From Clostridiaceae bacterium (GTDB lineage Bacteria > Bacillota > Clostridia > Lachnospirales > Lachnospiraceae), in the NCBI GenBank assembly GCA_902362725.1, contig CABIXM010000002.1, forward strand, positions 51,913 to 115,912: DNA of 64,000 nucleotides, read 5' to 3'. Positions 1 to 7,464 of the stretch are shown here, one piece after another. The position numbers and the translations under genes are program-made. Positions within the stretch are counted from its first letter, which is position 1; the number at the start of each line of letters is the position of its first letter. The notes under the pieces are model-generated. The model saw only the letters and a list, made by a program, of their open reading frames with translations, was not told where the DNA came from and searched no databases.

Positions 1-255
1 AATCAAGCTACCAATACGGGGCAGCAATTTCTTTTCATTCCCCTGCAAGGGTTTCCCCCAGATTTTGACCTCCCCGGAAGTCGGCTTCGTTAAGCCCAAC
101 AGCATTTTCATGGTAGTGGTTTTTCCGGCTCCGTTTCTGCCCAGCAGACCATAAATTCTCCCACGCTTCACATGGATATTTAAGTCAGCCACACTCTTTT
201 GTGAGCCATATTGCTTCGTCAGATTTTTTGTTTCAATGATGTAATTTGTATCCAT
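1..255 (-). CDS. ABC transporter ATP-binding protein (N-terminal part, cut by window edge)
   Basis: The reading frame starts with ATG at 253-255 behind a good AGGAGG site and is open to base 1, giving the first 85 residues. It begins MDTNYIIETKNLTKQYG and contains a Walker A motif, GRNGAGKTT, which binds ATP. The N-terminus resembles the BcrA-like ATPases that drive export of bacitracin, lantibiotics or other peptides; the permease would be expected beyond base 1. It is the first gene after the two-component system and has its own upstream 11-bp repeat operator, which suggests control by that system. Substrate is unknown. Confidence 0.9.
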   Translation of the reverse strand, partial: MDTNYIIETKNLTKQYGSQKSVADLNIHVKRGRIYGLLGRNGAGKTTTMKMLLGLTKPTSGEVKIWGKPLQGNEKKLLPRIGSLI

Positions 256-291
256 ATTCAAAACCTCCTGTTCTGTAAGGTATTCTATCAC

Positions 292-335
292 GCCAACCTT
301 GCATTAACCTTGCCGCAACCTTGCATTAACCTTGC
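292..335 (-). promoter_or_regulatory. Four tandem 11-bp repeats upstream of the ABC transporter gene
   Basis: On the minus strand four 11-bp units follow one another without gaps: GCAAGGTTAAT, GCAAGGTTGCG, GCAAGGTTAAT, GCAAGGTTGGC. Each keeps the core GCAAGGTT. Direct repeats phased by one helical turn are the usual target of OmpR/PhoB-type response regulators, and a gene for such a regulator lies at 1314-2006. I infer that it binds here to switch on the transporter at 1-255. Confidence 0.75.
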
Positions 336-362
336 AATTTGAAATCCGGCAAAAATGACAAA

Positions 363-387
363 GGTTCCCGCCATAAAGACGGGAACC
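363..387 (-). terminator. Terminator after the histidine kinase gene
   Basis: An 8-bp perfect stem (GGTTCCCG and CGGGAACC) with a 9-nt loop lies just beyond the kinase stop codon. In the minus-strand direction it is followed by the T-rich stretch CTTTGTCATTTTTG. It probably ends the regulator-kinase transcript before the separately controlled transporter gene. Confidence 0.75.
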
Positions 388-390
388 CGC

Positions 391-1308
391 TTAAATCTCC
401 AAAGGAAAAAGCAACATAAATTCAGTTCCTTCTCCCGGAAAGCTTTCAACTGTTATGCTTCCACCCATCTTTTCTACAAGCTGATGGACAATAGAAAGAC
501 CAAGTCCGCTTCCTTTTTCGGAGCGTCCTTTATCACACTTATAAAGCCGTTCAAATATGTGTTTCAAATCGTCTTTCTCAATTCCTACTCCATTATCCGC
601 CAGCAGCAGCTCCATGTTATTTTCCTTCTTTGACAGGACAATTTTGATTTTGTCTGCATGGCTGTGAGCGATTACATTTTGAATGAGATTGTTGACGATC
701 CTCATATAGCTGTCCATATCCAATCTTACCCGGACAGGCTGTTCGGGAATATCAATGTCATAATCAACCTGTTTATCCTCAAAAATCGGTATCCAGTCAA
801 TCAGGATATTTCTTGTCAGCTCTGCGGCCTCAACGCTCTGGATTTCCAAAGCAAACTCATTGGAATTTAACTTGAACCAGTCAAAGAGCACATCAATATA
901 TTCTTTCAGATCATGGGCTTTCCGTCGGGCGGTTTCAATATAATCATCCCGGTCTTTTCCTGTGACCAGTCCTTTGTGTGCAGCGTCAAGATACCCAATC
1001 AGAGTGGTAAGGGGTGTCCGAACATCATGGGAAAGGCTCGTCATAAGCTGGCGGTTGGTTTCTTCTGTCTGCCGTACAGTTGAAAGTCTGCTTTCATAGG
1101 ACACAACAATCTCATTGATTTCATAGGCAAGAGGTGCTGTCAATTCATTTGTTGCAGACAGAATACGCCGGTTGCCATTTCCGTTTTTCACATCAACCAG
1201 CACATCGGTCATTTCTGCGATTTGTTTTTTTACGCGCCGAACGAGAACGATGGAAGTCAGCACAGCCACAACAGCAATCACAATGGACAAGAAAACGATG
1301 ATTTCCAT
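391..1308 (-). CDS. Membrane sensor histidine kinase
   Basis: This is a 305-residue sensor kinase. A single N-terminal membrane helix (about residues 3-23) is followed by the dimerisation/phosphoacceptor motif SLSHDVRTPLT (His94), an N box around residues 206-216 (NNLIQNVIAHS), the G1 motif DNGVGIEKDD and the G2 motif GSGLGLS near residue 268. It has almost no extracellular loop, as in the intramembrane-sensing kinases that pair with peptide-exporting ABC transporters. The gene starts 5 bp after the response regulator stop with a strong AGGAGG site. It should phosphorylate the neighbouring regulator in response to an unknown, possibly antibiotic-peptide, signal. Confidence 0.93.
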   Translation of the reverse strand: MEIIVFLSIVIAVVAVLTSIVLVRRVKKQIAEMTDVLVDVKNGNGNRRILSATNELTAPLAYEINEIVVSYESRLSTVRQTEETNRQLMTSLSHDVRTPLTTLIGYLDAAHKGLVTGKDRDDYIETARRKAHDLKEYIDVLFDWFKLNSNEFALEIQSVEAAELTRNILIDWIPIFEDKQVDYDIDIPEQPVRVRLDMDSYMRIVNNLIQNVIAHSHADKIKIVLSKKENNMELLLADNGVGIEKDDLKHIFERLYKCDKGRSEKGSGLGLSIVHQLVEKMGGSITVESFPGEGTEFMLLFPLEI

Positions 1309-1313
1309 ATTGG

Positions 1314-2006
1314 CTATACCTCCTTATTAAAGCGGTAGCCAATCCCTTTGACCGTTTGGATATACTTTGGGCTTGAAGGATTGACTTCTAATTTTTTACG
1401 AAGCCGGCTGATAATCGCCATAATGTTACTGTCATCATAGAAATATTCTTCGCCCCAAACTTCCTCATAAATCTGCTGTTTTGTTAAAATTTTTCCTTGA
1501 TGCTTTGCGCAGTACAGGAGCAGATCAAATTCCTTTGGTGGAAGTTCAAAAGTGCCATTTTCCGTCGTAACAGAACGATTTTCAAGGTCAATTTGCAATC
1601 CATCAAAATCCAGTTTTTGCACAGCTCCGGCTTGATGATTAAAGCGGGTGTAGCGGCGAATGAGGGACGCAATACGGGCAATCAGTTCGTCCATATCAAA
1701 CGGTTTTGTCAGATAATCGTCCGCCCCGGCCCGTAAGCCCCGCACTTTAGAAATGCTGTCATTTTTGGATGTAAACATCAAAATCGGCAGGCTGTTCTCT
1801 TTGCGGATTTCTTCCAGCGTTTCAAAGCCATCCATACCGGGCATCATCACATCCAGCACCACAAGCTGATACTCCTGCTCTTTTAATTTCTGCAAGCCCT
1901 CTTTTCCGGTATTACAAAAATCGGCTTCTATATGTTCCGATTGTACGCTGCGTTTAATCAAAGCGCACAGTTCTCTGTCATCATCTATAATCAAAATTTT
2001 ATTCAT
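1314..2006 (-). CDS. OmpR-family response regulator
   Basis: I chose the ATG at 2004-2006 (MNKILIIDDD) because the AGGAAAGG ribosome site fits it; an upstream in-frame extension to 2078 adds non-homologous residues. The 230-residue protein has a receiver domain (acidic pocket at residues 8-10, phosphoacceptor Asp52 in VVLDVMMPG, Lys101 in LTKPFD) and a C-terminal winged helix with the expected ending KYIQTVKGIGYRF. The start overlaps the stop of the upstream HTH gene, so the two are probably translationally coupled. Its likely operator is the four 11-bp repeats at 292-335. Confidence 0.94.
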   Translation of the reverse strand: MNKILIIDDDRELCALIKRSVQSEHIEADFCNTGKEGLQKLKEQEYQLVVLDVMMPGMDGFETLEEIRKENSLPILMFTSKNDSISKVRGLRAGADDYLTKPFDMDELIARIASLIRRYTRFNHQAGAVQKLDFDGLQIDLENRSVTTENGTFELPPKEFDLLLYCAKHQGKILTKQQIYEEVWGEEYFYDDSNIMAIISRLRKKLEVNPSSPKYIQTVKGIGYRFNKEV

Positions 2007-2187
2007 GGCGTAGTTCCTTTCCTTGTTTTGTCCGGCCATCAAGCGGCTTCTCCGCAGTTTTAGGGAGCAGCCAAACACCGGCCATTTTCACAGCGCCGGG
2101 GATACGCCCACCGGCACAATAATAATTTACCCTACGAGGTGTCACGCCCCATTTCTCGGCGGCCTCTTTCAATGTCATATAGTCCAT
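1999..2187 (-). CDS. Small MerR/excisionase-type helix-turn-helix protein
   Basis: This 62-residue protein begins MDYMTLKEAAEKWGVTPRRV, the winged-HTH start seen in MerR and excisionase-like proteins. A serine of the recognition helix and a W-LLP motif near the end are typical of the helix_turn_helix DNA-binding family found in Tn4451/Tn916-like elements. It overlaps the response regulator start by 8 bp and heads that operon. It could regulate the operon or assist excision; the sequence does not decide. Confidence 0.8.
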   Translation of the reverse strand: MDYMTLKEAAEKWGVTPRRVNYYCAGGRIPGAVKMAGVWLLPKTAEKPLDGRTKQGKELRHE

Positions 2188-2331
2188 TTCGCACCTCCAC
2201 AGAGTACATTATAGTTCTCTTTCTCGAACAATGCAAGAAACGGAATGTGAATTATAAACTTCAACCAACATACATATAGCAACATTCCACAGGCAAAGTA
2301 TGAATTATACAATGTAACCGGGTGATGTTAT
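2188..2331. promoter_or_regulatory. Divergent promoter region between the HTH operon and the XRE gene
   Basis: This 144-bp AT-rich gap separates a minus-strand operon (starting 2187) from a plus-strand XRE gene (starting 2332). It contains the related strings GTGAATTATAAAC and GTATGAATTATACAATG, which could be half-sites for the XRE protein. No promoter is certain by eye. Confidence 0.45.
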
Positions 2332-2700
2332 ATGGCGAAAGTTGAAGATTGTCCCGGTTTTGAAACCTTCGGCGCAGATGTCAAAGCCGCACGAGAGGCA
2401 AAGCGTCTGGCACGAAAAACATTGGCAGAAATGGTTGGGATTGAATGGCGGTATCTTGCCAACATTGAGAATCAAGGTGCGATTCCGAGCCTGCCTGTGA
2501 TGATCCAGTTGATTAAGGTCTGCGGACTTCCCGTGGAACGGTATTTTAACCCGGAGATCATGCGGGAAGAAAGCGAACAGCGGCAACGAGTCAGCCACAA
2601 GCTGAAGCTTTGCCCTGAAGAATACCTGCCGATTATCGAAGGTGCCATAGACGGGGCGCTCAAAATGGAACAGACTGCGAAGCAGAAGGAGGACGCATAA
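2332..2700 (+). CDS. XRE-family helix-turn-helix regulator
   Basis: This 122-residue protein carries a Cro/CI-type HTH at about residues 14-68, with the pattern REAKRLARKTLAEMVGIEWR followed by IENQGAIPSLPVMIQLIKVCGL. The C-terminal half is helical and charged. It is the only plus-strand gene in the left element and lies divergent from the HTH/two-component operon. Such proteins commonly repress excision or transfer genes in Tn-like elements of Clostridia. The start is supported by GGGTGATG upstream. Confidence 0.87.
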   Translation: MAKVEDCPGFETFGADVKAAREAKRLARKTLAEMVGIEWRYLANIENQGAIPSLPVMIQLIKVCGLPVERYFNPEIMREESEQRQRVSHKLKLCPEEYLPIIEGAIDGALKMEQTAKQKEDA

Positions 2701-2727
2701 TCGCGGCCTCCTTCTGGCGTTTCTATA

Positions 2728-3027
2728 TCAAGTTTCCCGGCACTTTTCCCAAAGTTCCCGGCACCTCTGCTGGATTTCTCCGGTTTCTGTCACAGTCAGA
2801 TCGCGGTCATTTCCGGTAATCTTATCTTCCAGAAAGTTGGCGTATGTATCCAGCAAGGCGTTTCGCAAATCCTCCGGAGTTTTCTGTATTTCGGCGCTGT
2901 ACCAGTCATTCCGGTGAGGTTCCCATGCCATCAATGTATAACCGTGGCTGGTCTGCACCACCTCATACAGAGGATCATCATCCAGATATGCCTGAAACAC
3001 TTCCAGAACCTTTTCAAAGGTCAGCAT
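2728..3027 (-). CDS. Small conserved hypothetical protein of TnpX-type elements
   Basis: The frame can be read from GTG at 3036, but ATG at 3025-3027 (MLTFEKVLEVFQ) sits at ideal distance from GGGAGG, giving 99 residues. The protein is acidic, without membrane segments, and contains a WEPHRNDW motif. It follows tnpV closely and is probably co-transcribed with the recombinase gene. I do not recognise a functional domain. Confidence 0.7.
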   Translation of the reverse strand: MLTFEKVLEVFQAYLDDDPLYEVVQTSHGYTLMAWEPHRNDWYSAEIQKTPEDLRNALLDTYANFLEDKITGNDRDLTVTETGEIQQRCRELWEKCRET

Positions 3028-3043
3028 TTCCCACACCTCCCAT

Positions 3044-3397
3044 TCAACTGCAAATCAGTTCCCTGATTAAAATTTCCTCAATCTGTGCCGTTAATGTGTT
3101 CATCAGTCCTACCCAGCGCATAGGATCACAGGCTTTCAGTTCCTCAGTGACACCCGCAGCCTCCATCATGTGAGGCAACATGGTGTCCACGCGCTCCTGC
3201 GCTGTCCAATCAATCTCTAACAGGTGCGGATACAGTTTCTCGCTCATCAGCAGTTGGTTGTAGAGAATAGGACGGTGTTCCTTCAGGTAGGACTTTCGCA
3301 TCCTGCCGTACTTGCCGATAGAAGTTTCCGGCTGTTCAGAAAGTTTTAGGTTGGGTATATCATAATCTCCACAACGAATGTAAGTCAACTTACTCAT
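3044..3397 (-). CDS. tnpV: TnpV family transposon-encoded protein
   Basis: The 117-residue product starts MSKLTYIRCGDYDIPNL and contains KYGRMRKSYLKEHRPILYNQLL, cut here into familiar TnpV segments (GRMRKSYLKEHRP and a later DPMRWVGLMN). TnpV proteins are found only in TnpX-type mobilisable elements; their role is unknown, possibly accessory to recombination. The ATG at 3395-3397 is preferred over the in-frame ATG at 3403 because GGAG lies 8 nt before it. The gene follows the recombinase gene by 26 bp. Confidence 0.85.
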   Translation of the reverse strand: MSKLTYIRCGDYDIPNLKLSEQPETSIGKYGRMRKSYLKEHRPILYNQLLMSEKLYPHLLEIDWTAQERVDTMLPHMMEAAGVTEELKACDPMRWVGLMNTLTAQIEEILIRELICS

Positions 3398-3423
3398 ATT
3401 CATGCTCCTTTGCTCCGTGATGA

Positions 3424-5304
3424 TTAGACTGCTGCGCTGGCTGCTATGCTGCCTTTGCGCGGTTCTTCTTTTGGTAGCTGCCCGATAGTAGAAAAAACAC
3501 CTTTTTTCATATCCTCAGCCCGGATCAGGGCTTTCTTAGCGTCCATTTCCGCTTTTTTCTTCGCCTTGATTTTGTCCTCATACCGTTTCTGTGCGCCGCT
3601 GGCTTTCCGCTTCAAATAGTTCTGATGGAGCCTGTCCTTGCGTTCTTCTCTTTTCCGCAATTCTTCCTGTTCCTCTGGGGTTAAAGGAACCGGCTGTAAG
3701 GATGGTGGAATATAGCGTCCTAAAAAATTAAAGTAGATTTCAATTTCCTGCGTGGTATCCTGACTGCCTTTTCGGGAGCGTTCATGGACAAGGATTTTCT
3801 CTACAAACTCGTTGAGCATGGTATTTGTCAGCGTGTCAAAATTCTCGTACTTATCAATCAGGGCTATAAATTTCTCTGCTGATTTCTGGCTCTGCTCATA
3901 GCCGGTAACAGCCTTTTCCAACTCCGCAATTTCAATCTCAAGTGCGTCCTGCTCTTTGGCATACTGTGCATCAAGCGCCTTATATCGTGTATCCGGCAGC
4001 TTGCCGAGGGCGTTATCCTCATAGATTTTGCAAATCAGTTTTTCCAGTTCTCCGGCTCTCTTTTGGGCAGTAGCCAGATGCCTGCGCTTTTTCGATATAT
4101 CGGCACTCTGTTGAGCAACCTGCGTCTCCTGAACAGTGTGAATAAATTCCGTCCGGTCATTTCTCGAATATTCAGCGATAGCCCGGAGTGTGTCGGAAAC
4201 CAATGTCAGAACAGCACTCTCATTGATACGGTGTTGTGTAAGGCATAGTGTCCCACACGGAACTTTGGTATAATTGGAACAGGTATATTGAGAAATCCGC
4301 TTGCCATTGTTGGTGCGGTGGACATACATCTTGCCGCCACAATCGGCACAATAGAGTAAGCCTGTGAGGGGAGCTGCTTCGCCCCAGCCGTTTGGATAAC
4401 GCCGTACATTGCTGCGGATTTTCTGCACCAGATCAAAGGTCTGCTGGTCGATAATGGCTTCATGGGTATTCTCAAAGATCGTCCACTCGTCCTCAGAAAC
4501 ATAGTGGCTTTTCTTGTCCTTAAAGTGCTTGCGGGTCTTGAAATTGATGGTGTGCCCCAAATACTCTCGTTTTTTCAAAATGTTCACGATGGTAGATGAT
4601 CCCCATCCATAGGGGTCTTTGACCGGCTTTGAACGGTTCACACCCTCGTTGAAGCGGGCAAGGTGTACGACGGGAATTTCAATCCGATCTGCGGATAATT
4701 TGCAGGCAATCTGATAAGGCCCATATCCCTCCAGCGTGAGGGAGAAGATACGGCGTACCACTTCGGCGGCTTCCTCATCTACCAGCCAATGCTCCCGTTT
4801 TTCGTCCCATAAGTAGCCGTAAATCACAGTGCCGGTCAGGTGCTTGCCGCTCATACCTTTTGCCTTAAACACAGAACGGATTTTCCTGCTGGTATCACGG
4901 GCGTAAAATTCATTCATGATGTTGCGGAATGGGGTAAAATCGTCATCGCCTTTCAGACTGTCCACACCGTCGTTGATGGCGATCAGACGAACACCGCGTT
5001 GCCGCAAAACCTCCATGACCTGACCGACCTTCAGATAGTCGCGCCCCAACCGGCTCATGTCCTTGATGACGATTGCCTCTACACGCCCTGCCTCCACTTC
5101 CTCCATCATCGCCAAAAATCCGGGGCGGTCAAAACGGGTGCCTGAGATACCATCATCTGTAAAGTGCGTAGGGTTTGGCAGCCCATTCCGGCGGGCAAAA
5201 TCCTCTAACATCTGTTTTTGGTTGGATATGGAATTGCTCTCGCCCTGTAACTCGTCGTCCCGGCTCAGGCGCTCGTACAGTGGGGTAATTTTTTCATTTC
5301 TCAT
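3424..5304 (-). CDS. tnpX: Large serine recombinase (TnpX-like)
   Basis: This 626-residue recombinase should excise and integrate the left element. The N-terminal catalytic domain has the nucleophile motif YERLSRDD (Ser14), then IVIKDMSRLGRDYLKVG and the resolvase-family core. A recombinase domain follows (GYLWDEKREHWLVDEEAAEVV, split by conserved GYG..QIA), then a zinc ribbon of the form CADCGGKM...C...C (about residues 319-355), and a coiled-coil/charged tail ending with many Lys and Glu. Length and domain order match Tn4451-type recombinases. The start has GGAGG at good spacing, and the likely element end is directly upstream. Confidence 0.93.
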   Translation of the reverse strand: MRNEKITPLYERLSRDDELQGESNSISNQKQMLEDFARRNGLPNPTHFTDDGISGTRFDRPGFLAMMEEVEAGRVEAIVIKDMSRLGRDYLKVGQVMEVLRQRGVRLIAINDGVDSLKGDDDFTPFRNIMNEFYARDTSRKIRSVFKAKGMSGKHLTGTVIYGYLWDEKREHWLVDEEAAEVVRRIFSLTLEGYGPYQIACKLSADRIEIPVVHLARFNEGVNRSKPVKDPYGWGSSTIVNILKKREYLGHTINFKTRKHFKDKKSHYVSEDEWTIFENTHEAIIDQQTFDLVQKIRSNVRRYPNGWGEAAPLTGLLYCADCGGKMYVHRTNNGKRISQYTCSNYTKVPCGTLCLTQHRINESAVLTLVSDTLRAIAEYSRNDRTEFIHTVQETQVAQQSADISKKRRHLATAQKRAGELEKLICKIYEDNALGKLPDTRYKALDAQYAKEQDALEIEIAELEKAVTGYEQSQKSAEKFIALIDKYENFDTLTNTMLNEFVEKILVHERSRKGSQDTTQEIEIYFNFLGRYIPPSLQPVPLTPEEQEELRKREERKDRLHQNYLKRKASGAQKRYEDKIKAKKKAEMDAKKALIRAEDMKKGVFSTIGQLPKEEPRKGSIAASAAV

Positions 5305-5326
5305 GGCTGTACCTCCTGAAACAAAA

Positions 5327-5389
5327 ATGCTCTAAGTGATTGCTTCACTAACCATGACAAAATCATGATTAAGAAGTCACTTAGAGCAT
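5327..5389. repeat. 13-bp inverted repeat at the probable end of the TnpX element
   Basis: ATGCTCTAAGTGA at 5327-5339 is repeated as an exact reverse complement at 5377-5389, with 37 bp between. It lies between the recombinase start and the first gene of the backbone. It could be recombinase-binding arms around the crossover site or a transcription terminator for the operon ending at 5393; in the minus direction no clear T-run follows, which favours the former. Confidence 0.55.
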
Positions 5390-5392
5390 ATA

Positions 5393-7123
5393 TCACCAGT
5401 TACATGTCGATATTTCCGGGAACCCATCCATTCTGTTCGCTGTTTGCTGCACAAGCTCATTTTTCTGATCAACATACCATTTTGGCGCTCTCAGAATATT
5501 CATCGGATATTTTTCTACTGATATATCCAGTTCCTCCTTATCCAGATCTTCCAGCTCGATAGCCTGACTAAAATTTTCCACTGCATATAATGTATCTTTT
5601 TTCTCTCTGTATGCACAATTAGACAATACATGATACCAGGAATTACTTCCATACTCGCATACCGACAATGCATTGTCGCATATTTTCTTTGTCTGATATT
5701 CTTTTGGAAAAGCATTTCTTTGAAAAGACTCTGGACTGTATTGCATCAGCAATTCTGCATTTTTTTCACTCCGATACTGCCGTGGAATCTCACAAAATTC
5801 AGAAACTATCTTATTTGTGATTGCATCCTCTATTACACCAGCTGTAATGTATTTTTCTGGAAGCTCAGAGATTTTCCTATATAGGCGCTCCCGAATAACC
5901 ATTTCCCACATTTCATCTGTCATCCACTTCTCATCTATCATCGTATACACGCGATACCGCCGACTTCTAAGAAGCGTTGCCACAAGCTCTGCTGTCATCT
6001 TGTTTACCGGAATTTTTGCAGCCTCACCTTTACGGGCAATCTTTTCCCAAAAGCAAGCCGAAAATTCCATCTTAGGTAGCACAAAATTTTGACACCCTAT
6101 CAGTTTTTCGCATATTTCTTCTGTAAAATACGTCGTTGGAATTTTATCCGGCAAACTTTTAATATCATAATGAAGTGCCAGAAACTGAAATGTATTCTTA
6201 CTCATGGTTGCAATATCTACATGAGATAGCCAGGACAACTGTTTATCTTCTCCTGCTTCTGCAAGTTCCAGATAAAAATCATCTTTCCGTAATCTTTTTG
6301 GCAGATTGCTCATACAGTTTGGATGTGCCTTAATACATTCTATAGAATTCTCTCTTGTTTTTTGCGCTTCCGGAAGATGCATATACAGCTGATATGCATA
6401 ACCAGGATGATACTGATGAAGTCTCAATGCCTCACATATATTTTCTGGTATATACTGTTCTCTCTCACCTTCTGGAAAGTATCCAAGATTAAATGCTTCA
6501 GAGCTTGCAAAATATAAGCGGAACATGTAATCTCGAAATTTTTCAGGGATGTTACTGAACCCACCCAGTAAAAATTCTTCTCTCTGTTCCAACATAGACT
6601 CCAGAAATGTGTATACCATGTTTTGAGTAATAAGCTCCTCCGGCACTCCACACATAGCTGCAGGCTTCATTTTTATGACCTGGCATATTTCTTCTTCTGT
6701 TAGTTTCCGAAACTCTTCCTCATCACTTTGCATATAGCCCAACCGGGAAGAATTGTAATCTCCATTAAGTAAATGTAATATGATTGCGCTCCGATTGGGA
6801 TTCTTTATTTTTGCTAAAGCAAGACGACTATTTCTTACTGCTGCCATTTGTTCTTCCGGATCCGGATTATCAATATACTCTATCCAGGCCCCATTTTTCT
6901 CCAACAACTGCAAAATTCTGTGTTTTGAGCTATTCATAAATATGTTCCCACTGGAAATTGCTTTATTCAAGAGGTTCCGCGCCTCCATTTCTGATATCTG
7001 CAGAATCCCTGAAACCGCCTCATATACAAATGTTTTTACTTCCAGCTTTTTATTTAACAGATACAGCAATTCATTTTTCTCATTTCCATAAACTGATATA
7101 ACTGCAGCCATTCTGATATTCAT
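5393..7123 (-). CDS. Unknown 576-residue alpha-helical repeat protein
   Basis: I recognise no catalytic domain. The N-terminal third contains a segment like the DUF4116 repeat (KNGAWIEYIDNPDPEEQM then AAVRNSRLALAKI), and the rest is built of helical units of about 30 to 40 residues, many with the pattern I-P-x-x-Y-x-T-x-E-x-x-x. This suggests an alpha solenoid for protein binding. It is the last gene of the operon that starts at leader 1 (12.5 kb). It stops just before the inverted repeat of the left element, so insertion could have replaced its natural C-terminus. Start: ATG behind AAAGGAG. Confidence 0.75.
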   Translation of the reverse strand: MNIRMAAVISVYGNEKNELLYLLNKKLEVKTFVYEAVSGILQISEMEARNLLNKAISSGNIFMNSSKHRILQLLEKNGAWIEYIDNPDPEEQMAAVRNSRLALAKIKNPNRSAIILHLLNGDYNSSRLGYMQSDEEEFRKLTEEEICQVIKMKPAAMCGVPEELITQNMVYTFLESMLEQREEFLLGGFSNIPEKFRDYMFRLYFASSEAFNLGYFPEGEREQYIPENICEALRLHQYHPGYAYQLYMHLPEAQKTRENSIECIKAHPNCMSNLPKRLRKDDFYLELAEAGEDKQLSWLSHVDIATMSKNTFQFLALHYDIKSLPDKIPTTYFTEEICEKLIGCQNFVLPKMEFSACFWEKIARKGEAAKIPVNKMTAELVATLLRSRRYRVYTMIDEKWMTDEMWEMVIRERLYRKISELPEKYITAGVIEDAITNKIVSEFCEIPRQYRSEKNAELLMQYSPESFQRNAFPKEYQTKKICDNALSVCEYGSNSWYHVLSNCAYREKKDTLYAVENFSQAIELEDLDKEELDISVEKYPMNILRAPKWYVDQKNELVQQTANRMDGFPEISTCNW

Positions 7124-7142
7124 TATTTTTCTCCTTTAATGC

Positions 7143-7172
7143 AGAAGGACACGCTTTGCAGCATGTCCTTCT
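7143..7172. repeat. Hairpin between two operon genes
   Basis: AGAAGGACA (7143-7151) and TGTCCTTCT (7164-7172) form a perfect 9-bp stem with a 12-nt loop between the genes at 5393-7123 and 7180-7464. There is no T-run on the minus side, so it is more likely an mRNA processing or stabilising hairpin, or a weak terminator, than a full stop. Confidence 0.5.
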
Positions 7173-7179
7173 CTATGTC

Positions 7180-7464
7180 TTATTTTATCTCTGTTCTTAT
7201 TTTACGTTCTGCAAATCTCACAAAACCTTCCAGATTCATATCCTGGAACAAATCATCTTCTTCCTCATTGCCGCTCCAAGGTTGCTGACCTCCACCATTT
7301 TCTTCAAACACCTGGGCCACCAGATCATATGAAAAAATTGTTCTGCCAACAGGATCGCTTATATGACCACTGCCATCACAATACATGGTCCATTTCCATC
7401 CTTTCGGAAGCGTCAATGCATTCTGGATAACACACGGGATATCAAATTTTACTTTACAATTCAT
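7180..7464 (-). CDS. Small conserved hypothetical protein
   Basis: This is a 94-residue acidic protein with a CDGSGHISDPVGRTIF motif and a GGGQQPWSG turn; no membrane segment and no known domain. Its ATG overlaps the stop of the RecD2 gene and has AAGGAG inside that gene's end, so the two are probably translationally coupled. Confidence 0.72.
   Translation of the reverse strand: MNCKVKFDIPCVIQNALTLPKGWKWTMYCDGSGHISDPVGRTIFSYDLVAQVFEENGGGQQPWSGNEEEDDLFQDMNLEGFVRFAERKIRTEIK

Larger units (their letters stand above)
1..5390. mobile_element. End of a TnpX-type integrative (mobilisable) element
   Basis: The segment carries a large serine recombinase, TnpV, an XRE regulator and a transporter/two-component cargo. 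This combination is known from Tn4451-like integrative elements of Clostridia. The recombinase is the outermost gene, and a perfect 13-bp inverted repeat (5327-5339 and 5377-5389) lies between its start and the next gene, so the element boundary is probably near 5390. The other end lies beyond base 1. Base composition appears more GC-rich than the DNA to the right. The exact attachment core cannot be fixed without an empty-site sequence. Confidence 0.7.
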
